Origin: Litoditis marina
Taxonomy: Eukaryota; Nematoda; Chromadorea; Rhabditida; Rhabditidae
DNA: 64,000 nucleotides
Assembly: GCA_964036275.1 (NCBI GenBank)
Contig: CAXIWQ010000359.1
Coordinates: 16,038-80,037 of the forward strand
Direction of reading: 5' to 3'
Of the stretch, positions 22,826-32,899 are shown one piece after another. The translations under genes and the position numbers were made by a program. The notes beneath the pieces were generated by a model, which did no database searches, was not told the origin of the DNA, and worked only from the letters and a program-made list of their open reading frames with translations. Position 1 is the first letter of the stretch. Every line of letters starts with the position of its first letter.

Positions 22826-22997
22826 GAGGGTACTGTATATTTCACTTTTCGCTGTGTACGCACGCATGTCTTCGATTCCAGAGCTTTCCGATGATGTGCT
22901 CTATTGGCGCAGTGGTTAGCGCCCTGCTACGAATATTTTGCTCACAGGTTCGATTCCGGCAAGAGACAGAAATTTATAAATTTGGCACTCACTATAC
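22826..22997 (+). mobile_element. tRNA-derived SINE, copy 1
   Basis: It has a leader GGGTACTGTATAT, then an A box TGGCGCAGTGGTTAGCGCC (from about 22914) and a B box GGTTCGATTCC (22947-22957), then CAGAAATTTATAAATTTGGCACTCACTATA. No cloverleaf anticodon arm forms, and the same block recurs at 42.4 and 43.2 kb, so it is a SINE and not a tRNA gene. Confidence 0.75.
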
Positions 22998-23535
22998 CAT
23001 GCCGCGTGGAACGACATAAAAATTTGATTCATCGAAAAACTTTGTGAAAATGATTTGTTGAATAATTTGAGAGTTATTGTAATGTTTTTGCTTTCTCCAT
23101 TGTCTAGTTTCTCGTTTGTTCTGCACGATGGCTTCGTTTGTTATCGTTTTCTTTTTCAAGGACATCTCAATTTCCGTTGTTTTTGTTTCGCGCCCCCATC
23201 AATCAGTGGGAAATGATGGAGAACTGGGTTATCGGAGGGCAAAAGTGAAAGAAGTTGAGCACAGCAGAAATTTCGGACATTTTAACAAAAATCAAACATC
23301 AAATCGCTCAAACACAACTTGTTTCAATACACTCCATCAAGTTTTGAGATTGTAAAAAGATGTTGAGGCGAAACTAACAACTTTTTCCGACTTCTAATAA
23401 TTTAGTATCTCTAGTTCAATTAGCTTGAGCTTCTATTAGTTGCTAAAGGGTATCGCTCTCACAAGTTGGTAACATACGAACAGGGACGCCGAACTTTTTT
23501 TGTACCGTGAACATTTGACATAAGAGTGGTATACC
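22998..23535. other. Intergenic region between VPS11 and the glycine-rich gene
   Basis: This holds the convergent 3' flanks of the two genes. No coding or repeat feature could be supported. Confidence 0.4.
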
Positions 23536-26500
23536 TTATTTCCCCCATCCGTAAGGCTGTCCCCAGTGGTGTCGGTGACCAAAACCATAACCTCCGCGAT
23601 GACCTCCGGGTGCTCTCCAGCCCCAACCTGAATAGAGGGAGTGGTTGTATCTGGGTTGTAGTTTGATCTACGCATATATAATCGGTTGCTAGTTCTGACG
23701 TAATTGGGTGAATCAAACTACAAACACAGCATAAGGGGCAACATCTCATCTTCTTATCTTGGAAGGAATAGAAAGAGGAGAGACAATACGAGGAACAAGG
23801 AAGAAAAAAGACTTACATATGGTTAGATAAATAGAGAGAGACAGAGAGGGAGAGAAGGAAAGAGAGAAGAAGAGACATGAAGATAGAAAGAGAAACTAAC
23901 CTCCGTGTCCTCCGCGACCGCCTCCATGACCACCACCGCGACCTGAAAATTCGATAATTATTGACTATATTCAGAAAACTAAGTGAAACCATTGTAGGTC
24001 AACCAATACGCGCAGTTTTCTGGGTTCAAAGTAAAATATAAGATGTAGTTTGATCTATAAAGACGGCGAAGTTTCCGACTGGAACAAAGCGGGATTTAAC
24101 TACAAACACAGCAGAATGTAACAAAAGTAGAAGTTTCAGCGTATTTTTCTCTAAAAGGAGCCTGAGGAATTTCATGGGGAAACGGTTCCTGTCAGGACCT
24201 ATTGTATTCTTCCGAAGAAGAATCTCCGCTGCCGTGACCGCCGGTTCCGTGGTCACCTATGAACTAGCGATTATTGATCAAGTCTTTAATTATTTCTCTA
24301 ATTTTCGATTATTGAACGAGGTTTCGAATATTGCTTGAGTTTCAGTTTCATCTATATTCAGTTTTAGTTTGTCTGTTATGCCGTGTGCGCCGAGCAAACT
24401 ATAGCTCGAACCTGGCCAAACAATGTATACATGATGGTAAAAACTACGAACCTCCATGCCCCCCTCGGCCTCTGTTTCGCTACTATAATCGCCTTTAAAA
24501 TTCTAGAGTTCAAAGTGTGTGGAGCCCATGTACGAGTTATACTTTTTTCAGGTTTCATTCCTATGAAAAACTGATTAACACTTTGAAAAGAAAATAATCA
24601 AAGAAGAGGAATTTTCAAGAAGGTGGGTTTATAAGTAGAACAAGCGGATGAAATTAAAAGTCTGTGTGTCGTTCTGATTTCCGGTTGTGCTAGGGTGATT
24701 TATTTCATTTTTTCTGTATACAAAAACTGTCAAACCTTAAACACGCTTTTCTTTGGTTGAATTTTTGAAACCGTATAATTACGTACCTCCATGTCCGTGA
24801 CCCCCGCGGCCACCTCCGTTCCCAAAGTCTCCTAAAAATCATTATTGGTATAATAAGTCGATAAAAGATAATAAATCAATAAAGGGAGAGAACATCGTGG
24901 TCCAAGTCATAACGCCTCTGAAATCTCTACAAAAAAAACTTCGTAATAGAACAAATTGAATGAAAAAAAAAATTTCTCCGCGACCGCCTTGAGAACCACC
25001 ATCAAAACCGTCGTCGTGACCTGGAAAATAGAACAATGAAAAACGATTCAATAAAGAAAAACCTACATTGTTAAGAGAAAAAAGTACAAAAATTATAAAA
25101 AAATTCTTGGAATTTTTTTTTAAAACTAGCGCGATCTACTCTCATAGTTGTTCCACTCTAGGGAGTCTAAGGCCAGTGTGTGGTGTTAGCCAACAACTAG
25201 TGATTTTCGACTAACAAAACTGTAAATTCTGAATCTGTATTGTGTTTACAGTTGCCATTATCGTTTCGCGCCGGTTGAAATTATTACCTCCTCTGCCTCC
25301 GCCGGATCCTCCCCATCCACCGTTATTTCCACCCCATCCGCCCTAAACATCAATAATTGGACAAAATTGGATGGGCTTCGAAAACTAATCAATCATAAAT
25401 GACTTATATTAAACCATGTCGACATCTTCAACCGGGTTTCGGCTATCTGATTCGCTATGGAATTCGGTGACGGGTCGCCGGCGAGGTCGCCGGAAGGGGA
25501 TGATGGCGAGTCGCCGCTTTTCGGGTCGCCGGCGAGTCGCCAATTACCTTATATGATTCTTTCGCTTTTTAGCAATGATCTTTCTGTGACAGAAAATATT
25601 TTTTCAAAAGTAAATTAGCGCGTTAACGAGCCGAGAACCATATTTACGTGATTTAACATCTATAGTCTTAACTAAAAATCCATGTGTGACTCTCCGGAAT
25701 CGAACCCACAACCTTCGGCGTACTGCGGCGCACACATCTTCTAATGGTCGGACTAACTAATGATTGCAAATAAACTGTAATGATTCTACTGCGAATAAAA
25801 CTTAAGTTTGTTGGAGAAGATCTCACTATTTATATCACGATAGCAATAAACTGTCTTCAAAATCTCATTTCTTTCCCTAAAGTGATATGTTTTGGCCAAA
25901 CTGGGGAGTATATTCCGTAACAGATGTATAATACTTTGGATAATAACAAATAGTACCTCTCTACTTGTATTTTAGTTTATAATGAATTTATAGCTAAACA
26001 GCTGCTCTGATAAGTTCCAAACGCACACTACACAGATCTCTAATCCGATATCAAAAGTTCTAGTCTTAATTTGAGTGAGATGGAGTTTATGTAAACTTTC
26101 CATCTCACTTAAATGATAACATTATACTAGTTGTTATCAAGCATGGTAAGATCAAAACTCCCTTTCAATCGTGCTCCAACTAATTAGCTATCGAATCACG
26201 CTACTTGGCGAATCGCCGGCGACAGTTTCCAGACTTCTTCTCAAAATCCCTATTGAAGACGCACAAATCGCATTTTTCACTCTCGCACAACAAGAAAATA
26301 ATCAATACTCGATGAATTTTAAACCATGACAATTGATAAAACTTGGAACCGCCAACTATCCGACAGTACTCGATTTCAATATAGGACCATTCCGACTAAA
26401 ACGTATTCAACAATCAGTAGTTAGGTTTGTAGGTCTGCACCACAAATATTGTTCTGTCTTCCAGCTTTGCGAGTGCTATGATGTTCGGTTCATTATTCAT

Positions 26501-27537
26501 GAGTACAACACTGCACGGAGGTGTTCTCATTTATTTTCGCAGAACTTGACACTTGCGACATGAGTAAAACGTTTTATTTAGCTACCAACTTCCATTCAAA
26601 ATTTGAAATAAATGATAAAAACTCTGTTTAGAATAACTAACCTGGCTGGGATCTTGTTGTCCGCGACCGCCTCCGCCGTTATCTCCACCCCATCCACCCT
26701 GGAATAAGTCGATAACAACTGATATCACTGAACTATCTAGACGACGATATTATAAATATATAACTGACAAGTGCACGAAACATCTATCGTCTATAAGTTT
26801 ATGTGAGCAAAACAGCAAATTTCTAATGCAGGTTCCCTAAATACAGCAGCACCAACCTGCTCGATATCACAAATGCAAAGAAACTCGAAAAAAACAGTAC
26901 AATGGCTGCCTACAATTACTAACCTGGCTGGGATCTTGATCCCCGCGACCGCCACCGCCTCTACCCCCACCACCACCGCCGTGGCCGCCGCCGCCACCAC
27001 CGCGACCAACCCCGCCGCCTCTTCCACCACCACCGTCGCCAAATCCGCCGTCATCGAATCCGGGAGGGCCTGTAAAAGAAGACTGTGTATTAACAACTTT
27101 CAGAACTCGCACGCGTTGAGACCTCATTTTACCTCCTGAAAATCAGCTATTCCAATCGAACCAAAGGCGCTGAATACGTATTGTCGCATTAGGGGGAAAA
27201 ACATCATCTACAGACCGAACACTATACATGTGTAGTTTTGTTAAATGAGGTTGTAGCTAACATTGTACATTCACATAAATATTAAAACGTTCGAGAGATC
27301 GAACAATTTTATTGAAAAAGCTAAAATTCAGTTATTTTCAAGTATTTCCGAGTACTTTAGTGAATTCTTGATTTGAAGATGACACAAGAAATCATTCAAA
27401 TTTTTCCTTATCCGTATGTTGTTGAAGAAACAAAAAAATAGCTGATAGGTCAAACCGTTACCTCTATTACCTTGGGCAAAAATCAATACAGCACATGATG
27501 CTAGTCGAATACAGGTTAGTGGGTGCATTTTGTCCAC
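23536..27537 (-). CDS. Secreted glycine-rich protein made of short exon cassettes
   Basis: Exon 1 (27471-27528, or from 27537 if the first ATG is used) encodes a signal peptide ending LIFAQ. Then 26924-27069 (GPPGFDDGG..GGGGH..DQDPSQ), 26642-26698 (GGWGGDNGG..QQDPSQ), 25288-25342 (GGWGGNNGGWGG), 24787-24831 (DFGNGGGRGGHGHG), 23901-23942 (RGGGHGGGRGGHG) and 23536-23627 (WGWRAPGGHRGGYGFGHRHHWGQPYGWGK, stop). Most exons start and end in phase 1 and are 42-55 bp. Cassette-like segments at about 24980-25020, 24452-24471 and 24225-24256 have matching acceptors but lack a good donor or shift frame; they are probably decayed or alternative. Exons 2 and 3 share the DPSQ end and donor, showing exon duplication. 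Gly/His/Arg-rich secreted proteins serve as antimicrobial peptides or matrix/cuticle components; I cannot say which. Confidence 0.65.
23657..23730. repeat. Short palindromic element (TAGTTTGATC family), good copy
   Basis: It starts TTGTAGTTTGATC and ends GAATCAAACTACAAACACAG, 74 bp. It lies just outside the last exon of the glycine-rich gene. Confidence 0.7.
24043..24112. repeat. Short palindromic element (TAGTTTGATC family)
   Basis: It starts ATGTAGTTTGATC and ends GGGATTTAACTACAAACACAG, about 70 bp. It lies in an intron of the glycine-rich gene. Confidence 0.6.
25452..25546. repeat. GC-rich GTCGCCGGCGA repeat block
   Basis: Several copies of the palindromic core TCGCCGGCGA in about 95 bp. 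A matching piece (GAATCGCCGGCGACAG) lies at about 26209. The pair could be the two ends of a ~770-bp element inserted in an intron of the glycine-rich gene. Confidence 0.45.
25683..25756 (-). other. tRNA-like remnant
   Basis: The minus strand reads GGTTGTGGGTTCGATTCCGG, a good B box, but the A box and stems are poor. It is probably a decayed tRNA or the head of a different SINE. Confidence 0.35.
26071..26113. repeat. Small hairpin
   Basis: TTGAGTGAGATGGA and TCCATCTCACTTAA flank TTTATGTAAAC, giving a stem of about 18 bp with few mismatches. It is too short for a standard miRNA precursor. It lies in an intron of the glycine-rich gene. Confidence 0.5.
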
Positions 27538-27563
27538 CCTTGCTGTCTCTCAGTTTCCGTCTC

Positions 27564-27571
27564 CTTATATA
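27564..27571 (-). promoter_or_regulatory. TATA box of the glycine-rich gene
   Basis: TATATAAG on the minus strand lies 27 bases upstream of the first ATG (27537) and 36 upstream of the second (27528). The expected start site would fall near the first ATG, which favours the second as the true start. Confidence 0.65.
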
Positions 27572-27606
27572 GGGGGACAGTGTAAAGGGGCACGTCATGC
27601 AACTAG

Positions 27607-27900
27607 CCAGTTTCCCGCGCAGTTGGGCAATCAGAACGGAGAACATATAGTTACCCTAAAACATTTCAGTGATCTATATGTAAACACACGTTTAGTCAAA
27701 CTATGAGTCACAGAAATCGTGTGTTGGAAACGGCTATTATGATACGTTTTGCCGTGATTGTACTTTGAACCAGGGGTAGCCGACCAGTTTCCCGTACAGT
27801 TGGGCGATCAGAACAAAGAAGATATAGTTTCACTGAAACATTTAGGTAATGTACACGTGAACAGAGGCGTTTGATCAAACTATGAGTCATGAAGAACGTG
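27607..27900. repeat. Tandem duplication (~177-180 bp) upstream of the glycine-rich gene
   Basis: Copy 1 at about 27607-27720 and copy 2 at about 27784-27900 share CCAGTTTCCC, CAGTTGGGC, ATATAGTT and TCAAACTATGAGTCA in the same order, at roughly 75-80% identity. It lies immediately upstream of the TATA box, so it may be a duplicated regulatory block. Confidence 0.65.
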
Positions 27901-28007
27901 GATAAGAATCGTTGTGATAATATCATTTTGATACGGTTACTCATTCTCGTTCTGCTCTGATTGTAGTTTGATCCGGGTGAATTTCTAGTCATGTTACGTA
28001 ATCAATT

Positions 28008-29333
28008 TCATGAATCCCGATGTGTTTTATGAGCAAGAAAAATAGTGATATCATCCGAAAAAATTAAATGTTGGTCACATGAATTAGTCGAAAACTTCTT
28101 AACTTCATGAAAAACAGTATTCCGAATTTTCCTAAAAGTTTTCTCGCTCAAGCCACCCTGTGCCACTTTGGTGGGTCCCGGGCCCACTCGTAACGCCGGA
28201 AACTCGGTGAAGTCTGTCTTTTCGAACATGTAGAAATCGATTGAGTCCAAATGTTGTTTGTCTTTCATATTTTTCCAATGACAATTTTCCGGATCGGCAA
28301 AGTTACAGTCGAGGTCCGCGGCATGCCGCACCGCTTTTTTCTCGGAAAATCCTGGAATTATAAAAGTAATAATATTTATTGAACCATGTGATACTCGAAA
28401 AGTGAAAGATGAGATAAATATGCTATGTTTTTCACGCTTGCAGACTCACAGAGTATAACGTGTCAGATTAAGTTGTTTAGGCATAGTAGTAAAGTTTCCG
28501 GAAAATTTGTTCTAACTTTACGTAATAGTTTTCAACTTGCACATGTGATTTTTGTCGGAAAGTTTCAAAAACACGTTTCTGTCATTATTCTGAGATTCCA
28601 TCAATAGTCTGGAAAACAATCATACGAGTTTGCAAATTAGAAACGTATCAATTGATGTTTAAGACAAAAACAACACTAAAAGCCATGGAAAACATAAATA
28701 TCAGAGTTTACTATAAAATATACTGTACCTGACTTCTGCAGTCCTCCCTTCACCCATTCTCCCAGATGGTCTTTTAATTTGTCTCTCTCCGCTCCGTAGC
28801 CCGGCATACAGCCCCATGCTGGAATGAAGAGAATAAAAAGAATGTTTTACAATGAGTATTTATACTAATAGTTTATATTTATAACTTTCATACTTATTCT
28901 ATGTGTATAGGCATGTAGTGTGCTGTTGCTTCTCTTTTGACAGAGATACAGATCAGACCTACCACAGTGTGAAGGTGAACTGTTGGATGAGTTTTTCCAA
29001 TAGTTTCATAAAAAAAAACTCCGAACTATCTGTATGAGTCTCACTGGATCAGACTAACTTTATACTGAACGAACACTATCGTTATCTCTGTCTATAGCCC
29101 TAGCCTAGTGTTGACCAGTTATACTTCACGTGATCATCAGTACTTTTCACGTGATTATGGAATATAGAAAAACTTCTGTACGAAATATACACGATTGCTG
29201 TACCAAAGCATACCTGAGACCACTATGGCATCAACGAAATCCAGCAACGGCACCAATAGATCAACACCAAAAATCAATAACTCGATCGATACAAACCTGT
29301 GTGAACGAGTATAGCTAGACAGAGGATCCTCAT
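28008..29333 (-). CDS. Small secreted protein with a MAM-like cysteine module
   Basis: Exon 1 (29297-29333) encodes MRILCLAILVHT, a signal peptide. Exon 2 (28729-28818) gives AWGCMPGYGAERDKLKDHLG and on to LQKS. Exon 3 starts at 28351 and includes DLDCNFADPENCHWKN, then DFYMFEKTDFTEFPALRVG. All three join in phase 1. The CNF..P.NC.W.N pattern recalls the start of MAM domains, which are extracellular adhesion modules, but the module is short. Exon 3 can be read to a stop at 28008, or may splice at about 28167 (AAA/GTGGCA) to an exon I did not find; the last 50 residues are doubtful. Exon 1 and the promoter lie inside the left arm of a large inverted duplication. Function is unknown. Confidence 0.5.
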
Positions 29334-30138
29334 CAGTGTGGGTATCTCTGGCTATCTCCCGTAGTTGGGACGAGTTGTGAACGGGTTAAGAGGGGGGGGG
29401 TTGGCGAATTGTGCGATGCGGGATCCGCTATTAGCATGTGCGGAAATTAGCTGAGAAACAGGGTGAAACACACATAGACATGACCTATGACCTTGGGGAG
29501 GTTAAGATATGGTCCTATCAATATGTAGAAGGACTACTACATTACGCATGTGAGCGTTGTGCATGTTGATGTTCTTGAACCGGAAATTTGGTTTTCTGAA
29601 GGATCGGATTGTGTTTTGCGGTAAGAGTTTACTCAGACAGGTTTGCTAGACTATTAGGCGTTGAACACATTGAAAAGTTTCAACAACATACTAAAGGGGT
29701 CCCCGAACAGTGACTGAAATCATGAACCAACTGAATTGGACTTCTACTTGTTTTCTGTCATCCAACGAGTTCGAACAACTATACTGTGCATTTCTCTAAG
29801 CATGTTATGTGAACATCTCTTACAACCTTTTTAAAGATCAGCGAGTTCGATTGCGGACAAGTTTAAAATACAACTTTGTTAGTGATTTACTTTTCCTCTG
29901 AACTGATGGTATATCGTTCAGCTATATGTTCACAAAAATAAGTTTGTTTACTCGATGTACAATTTGTTTGTGATACATTTCTAGTTGTTTTAACTGCGTG
30001 CATTTGGTAGCTGAACGTCTCAGAAAATCTTCGGACAAAACTCATGAAGCATAGTTTTTCTGCGCGAAACTCGAATGAACCTGACATGTCAATTTGCGAT
30101 TTGCAATTTGTTTTGTGTTCGAAATTGCGCAGATCGAA
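29280..30138. repeat. Left arm of an 859-bp inverted duplication
   Basis: It is the reverse complement of 30867-31725 with only a few differences noticed, such as one base near 29888 and one near 30027. It contains exon 1 and about 800 bp of 5' flank of the secreted-protein gene. Confidence 0.92.
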
Positions 30139-30668
30139 AAAAGGCCGGACGGGATTCGGTTCATATAGCCGGGAGACACCTTTTCAAGGTCCAGTTCTGA
30201 GTTTTTCTCGGTGCAACTTGAGCGACTGAAAAAACCAAGAACCCGTGCGAGATCATCGCAGTTATTTCATAACAAGTGGTTGAAAACAATTGAGAAAAAA
30301 TTTCTACTTACGGTGTACATAATTTCTTCTGTGTAGTTGAAAATTGAGATATCGAAGAGCCAGTGATAAGGACAATTAAACACACGCCTTTTTGGCCTCA
30401 GAAATCCCGGTGACAAAAAGTACTCTATTCAAGGATGTTAAACTGAATTCTCTTACCGTAATCATTGAAAGACTGACTTTAAGATATTTGTATGGTGCTT
30501 CCAAACTCTTGTAAACATAGATTCTTGTTTACACCCAGCAAAATGCCATATAGTTACCTATGTAAACACCACCCCCTTTCCCGGTTTGTTTGTATTTGGT
30601 TGCTATGTACCATCTCCCTAGCAACCAACAGCGTTTGCGCCGGGTCACTCGCCTATGAGAGGTCAAAC

Positions 30669-30822
30669 ATGCTGTATTTCCCACGTATTATTGTACTTTT
30701 CCATGTTTTCGCGTCACTTGATCTCACGTTAGCAGAACAAGTGTGCATTGATAACGTGTTGTACCATAGGACCGAGTCGTTGCTGCCAGCTTCAGGACCT
30801 TTTTGCGTGGTCAGTACTTCAA
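30669..30822 (+). CDS. Candidate first exon of another secreted protein
   Basis: In the spacer between the inverted arms, an ATG opens a 51-codon exon starting with a signal-like stretch (MLYFPRIIVLFHVFASLDLT). It ends at a consensus donor (TCAA/GTGAGT) after CVVSTS and contains two cysteines. The frame is also open upstream to 30492. No downstream exon is recognised; the right arm follows 44 bases later and may have cut the gene off. Confidence 0.35.
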
Positions 30823-30866
30823 GTGAGTGGATTTTTTATATTTTTTTTTGAGTTATTTTTTTAGAG

Positions 30867-31725
30867 TTCGATCTGCGCAATTTCGAACACAGAACAAATT
30901 GCAAATCGCAAATTGACATGTCAGGTTCATTCGAGTTTCGCGCAGAAAAACTATGCTTCATGAGTTTTGTCCGAAGATTTTCTGTAACGTTCAGCTACCA
31001 AATGCACGCAGTTAAAACAACTAGAAATGTATCACAAACAAATTGTACATCGAGTAAACAAACTTATTTTTGTGAACATATAGCTGAACGATATACCATC
31101 AGTTCAGAGGAAAAGTGAATCACTAACAAAGTTGTATTTTAAACTTGTCCGCAATCGAACTCGCTGATCTTTAAAAAGGTTGTAAGAGATGTTCACATAA
31201 CATGCTTAGAGAAATGCACAGTATAGTTGTTCGAACTCGTTGGATGACAGAAAACAAGTAGAAGTCCAATTCAGTTGGTTCATGATTTCAGTCACTGTTC
31301 GGGGACCCCTTTAGTATGTTGTTGAAACTTTTCAATGTGTTCAACGCCTAATAGTCTAGCAAACCTGTCTGAGTAAACTCTTACCGCAAAACACAATCCG
31401 ATCCTTCAGAAAACCAAATTTCCGGTTCAAGAACATCAACATGCACAACGCTCACATGCGTAATGTAGTAGTCCTTCTACATATTGATAGGACCATATCT
31501 TAACCTCCCCAAGGTCATAGGTCATGTCTATGTGTGTTTCACCCTGTTTCTCAGCTAATTTCCGCACATGCTAATAGCGGATCCCGCATCGCACAATTCG
31601 CCAACCCCCCCCCCTCTTAACCCGTTCACAACTCGTCCCAACTACGGGAGATAGCCAGAGATACCCACACTGATGAGGATCCTCTGTCTAGCTATACTCG
31701 TTCACACAGGTTTGTATCGATTGAG
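30867..31725. repeat. Right arm of the 859-bp inverted duplication
   Basis: It matches 29280-30138 inverted, over the same length. The spacer is 728 bp. Homology stops at GATTGAGT, just past the copied exon 1 donor. Confidence 0.92.
31673..31709 (+). pseudogene. Orphan copy of the signal-peptide exon
   Basis: A 37-base inverted copy of exon 1 of the 28.0-29.3 kb gene, with intact ATG, frame and splice donor. Its upstream flank is fully copied too. No exons 2 or 3 follow, as the duplication ends 16 bases into the intron. If still active it would splice into whatever acceptor lies downstream. Confidence 0.75.
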
Positions 31726-32432
31726 TCAATCTAGAGTCCAATCCCACTACCTGCACCATATCCAATTCTCGTTTTTTCTCAACCCACTACAAATAGTACA
31801 AATAGTAAATAGTTTGTAGTACAAATATATGAGTCTTATGAGTCGTTTATCATATTTGTATTCAGTCTCGTGGTTATTCTTATGATGATTATTGGCAAGG
31901 TGAGTATGGAATAATCGAATCTTTGTTGTACTGTGATGTCAACACGAGGCATACTTAAGCAAATGTTGAACTAAAAGCGACGAGATCAAACTACAAAGAC
32001 AGCGGCCACGGCAAGATGCACCGTCTAGGGTTGTTTTGAGAAGAACGAATTGATCATATTCATGTTTTGCGTTCTGCCAACACATAAACATTGTCAAAAT
32101 CGACAAGTTCATAGTACATAGTGGGATCGAATTACCGACACATCATGTTGGATCGAGTCACCTCTGGTTCCGCGAACGTAAGTTTAACTACATCTAACCA
32201 TCCAGGTTTCAACGCTCTTCGAAAAGTAACCGTTCTCATATGCTACCATTCAGGTGGTACAACTTGAGTATTACGTAGCAACTATCTAGGAGAAGTTCGC
32301 GGTAGTGTCTTGACATAAAATGAAAAGAAATAATATAACATAGTCGTTTTGCTTTGAAAACATCTTGAAATTTACGAAAACTCGCTAGTCATTTATTGGT
32401 CAAAGCAACTTTTCAACAGTTCTCAGACTGGC
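31726..32432. other. Intergenic stretch with one palindromic half-element
   Basis: No ORF of note. GAGATCAAACTACAAAGACAG at about 31980 matches the right end of the short palindromic family. Confidence 0.4.
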
Positions 32433-32888
32433 ATGGATATTGTAGCTGGACTACAGCTTGTGGTATTGAATGGAGCTGGATGTGTAATGGCAATACTTGA
32501 AGTACTGGTGGTCGTCTATGTTTACAGGGGTAGGAGACTCATGGCTAACATTACTGCTGGAGAGAATATGAGTATAAGTTTATTGAGTGCGCCTTTTAAA
32601 GACCTCGTAGAGATAGAGAGTTGGAGAGACAGAGTGAGAGACAGAGTGAGAGATAAGGAAAGAATAAGAGAGTATAAGTTGTTAAAGCATATGGGTGGAG
32701 TCTATCAAGTACAGTATGACAGACTCTGGACTGTCCCCAGATACATTCCATCAACCCTCTTTGATGTTTCTGGACTACCGCCAGATACATTACATGACCC
32801 CTTTGATGTTTCTGGACTACCTGTCAACTGTCGATACTTACATTTGAAAGAGTTAAAACAAAAAACTACAGTTTCAAAAAAACATTAA
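32433..32888 (+). CDS. Polinton-associated membrane ORF of unknown function (151 aa)
   Basis: An intact ORF convergent with the polymerase, 11 bases from it. One hydrophobic segment spans about residues 8-30, then a charged Arg/Glu/Asp stretch with RDRV repeats, then a 14-residue near-repeat (two FDVSGLP motifs). AATAAA follows at 32892. Its tight packing against the polymerase suggests it belongs to the same element. No homologue is recognised. Confidence 0.5.
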   Translation: MDIVAGLQLVVLNGAGCVMAILEVLVVVYVYRGRRLMANITAGENMSISLLSAPFKDLVEIESWRDRVRDRVRDKERIREYKLLKHMGGVYQVQYDRLWTVPRYIPSTLFDVSGLPPDTLHDPFDVSGLPVNCRYLHLKELKQKTTVSKKH

Positions 32889-32891
32889 TTA

Positions 32892-32897
32892 AATAAA
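32892..32897 (+). terminator. Poly(A) signal for the 151-aa ORF
   Basis: AATAAA three bases past the stop, in the 11-base gap between two convergent genes. Confidence 0.4.
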
Positions 32898-32899
32898 TA

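Noticed and set aside
22914..22957. A second tRNA gene
   Set aside because: A and B boxes are present but acceptor and anticodon stems do not form, and the same block with flanks recurs at 42.4 and 43.2 kb. It is a SINE.
25683..25756. tRNA gene on the minus strand
   Set aside because: A good B box only. The T stem and A box are too poor, so it is kept as a low-confidence remnant.
26791..27139. Ala/Val-rich or Thr/Ala-rich ORFs in other frames
   Set aside because: These are shadows of the glycine-rich exon, since GGN codons read as Val/Ala/Thr/Pro in other frames.
29887..31118. Two mirror-image 66-residue ORFs as a gene pair
   Set aside because: They are the two arms of the inverted duplication. 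They lie in the 5' flank of a better-supported gene and show no protein-like features.
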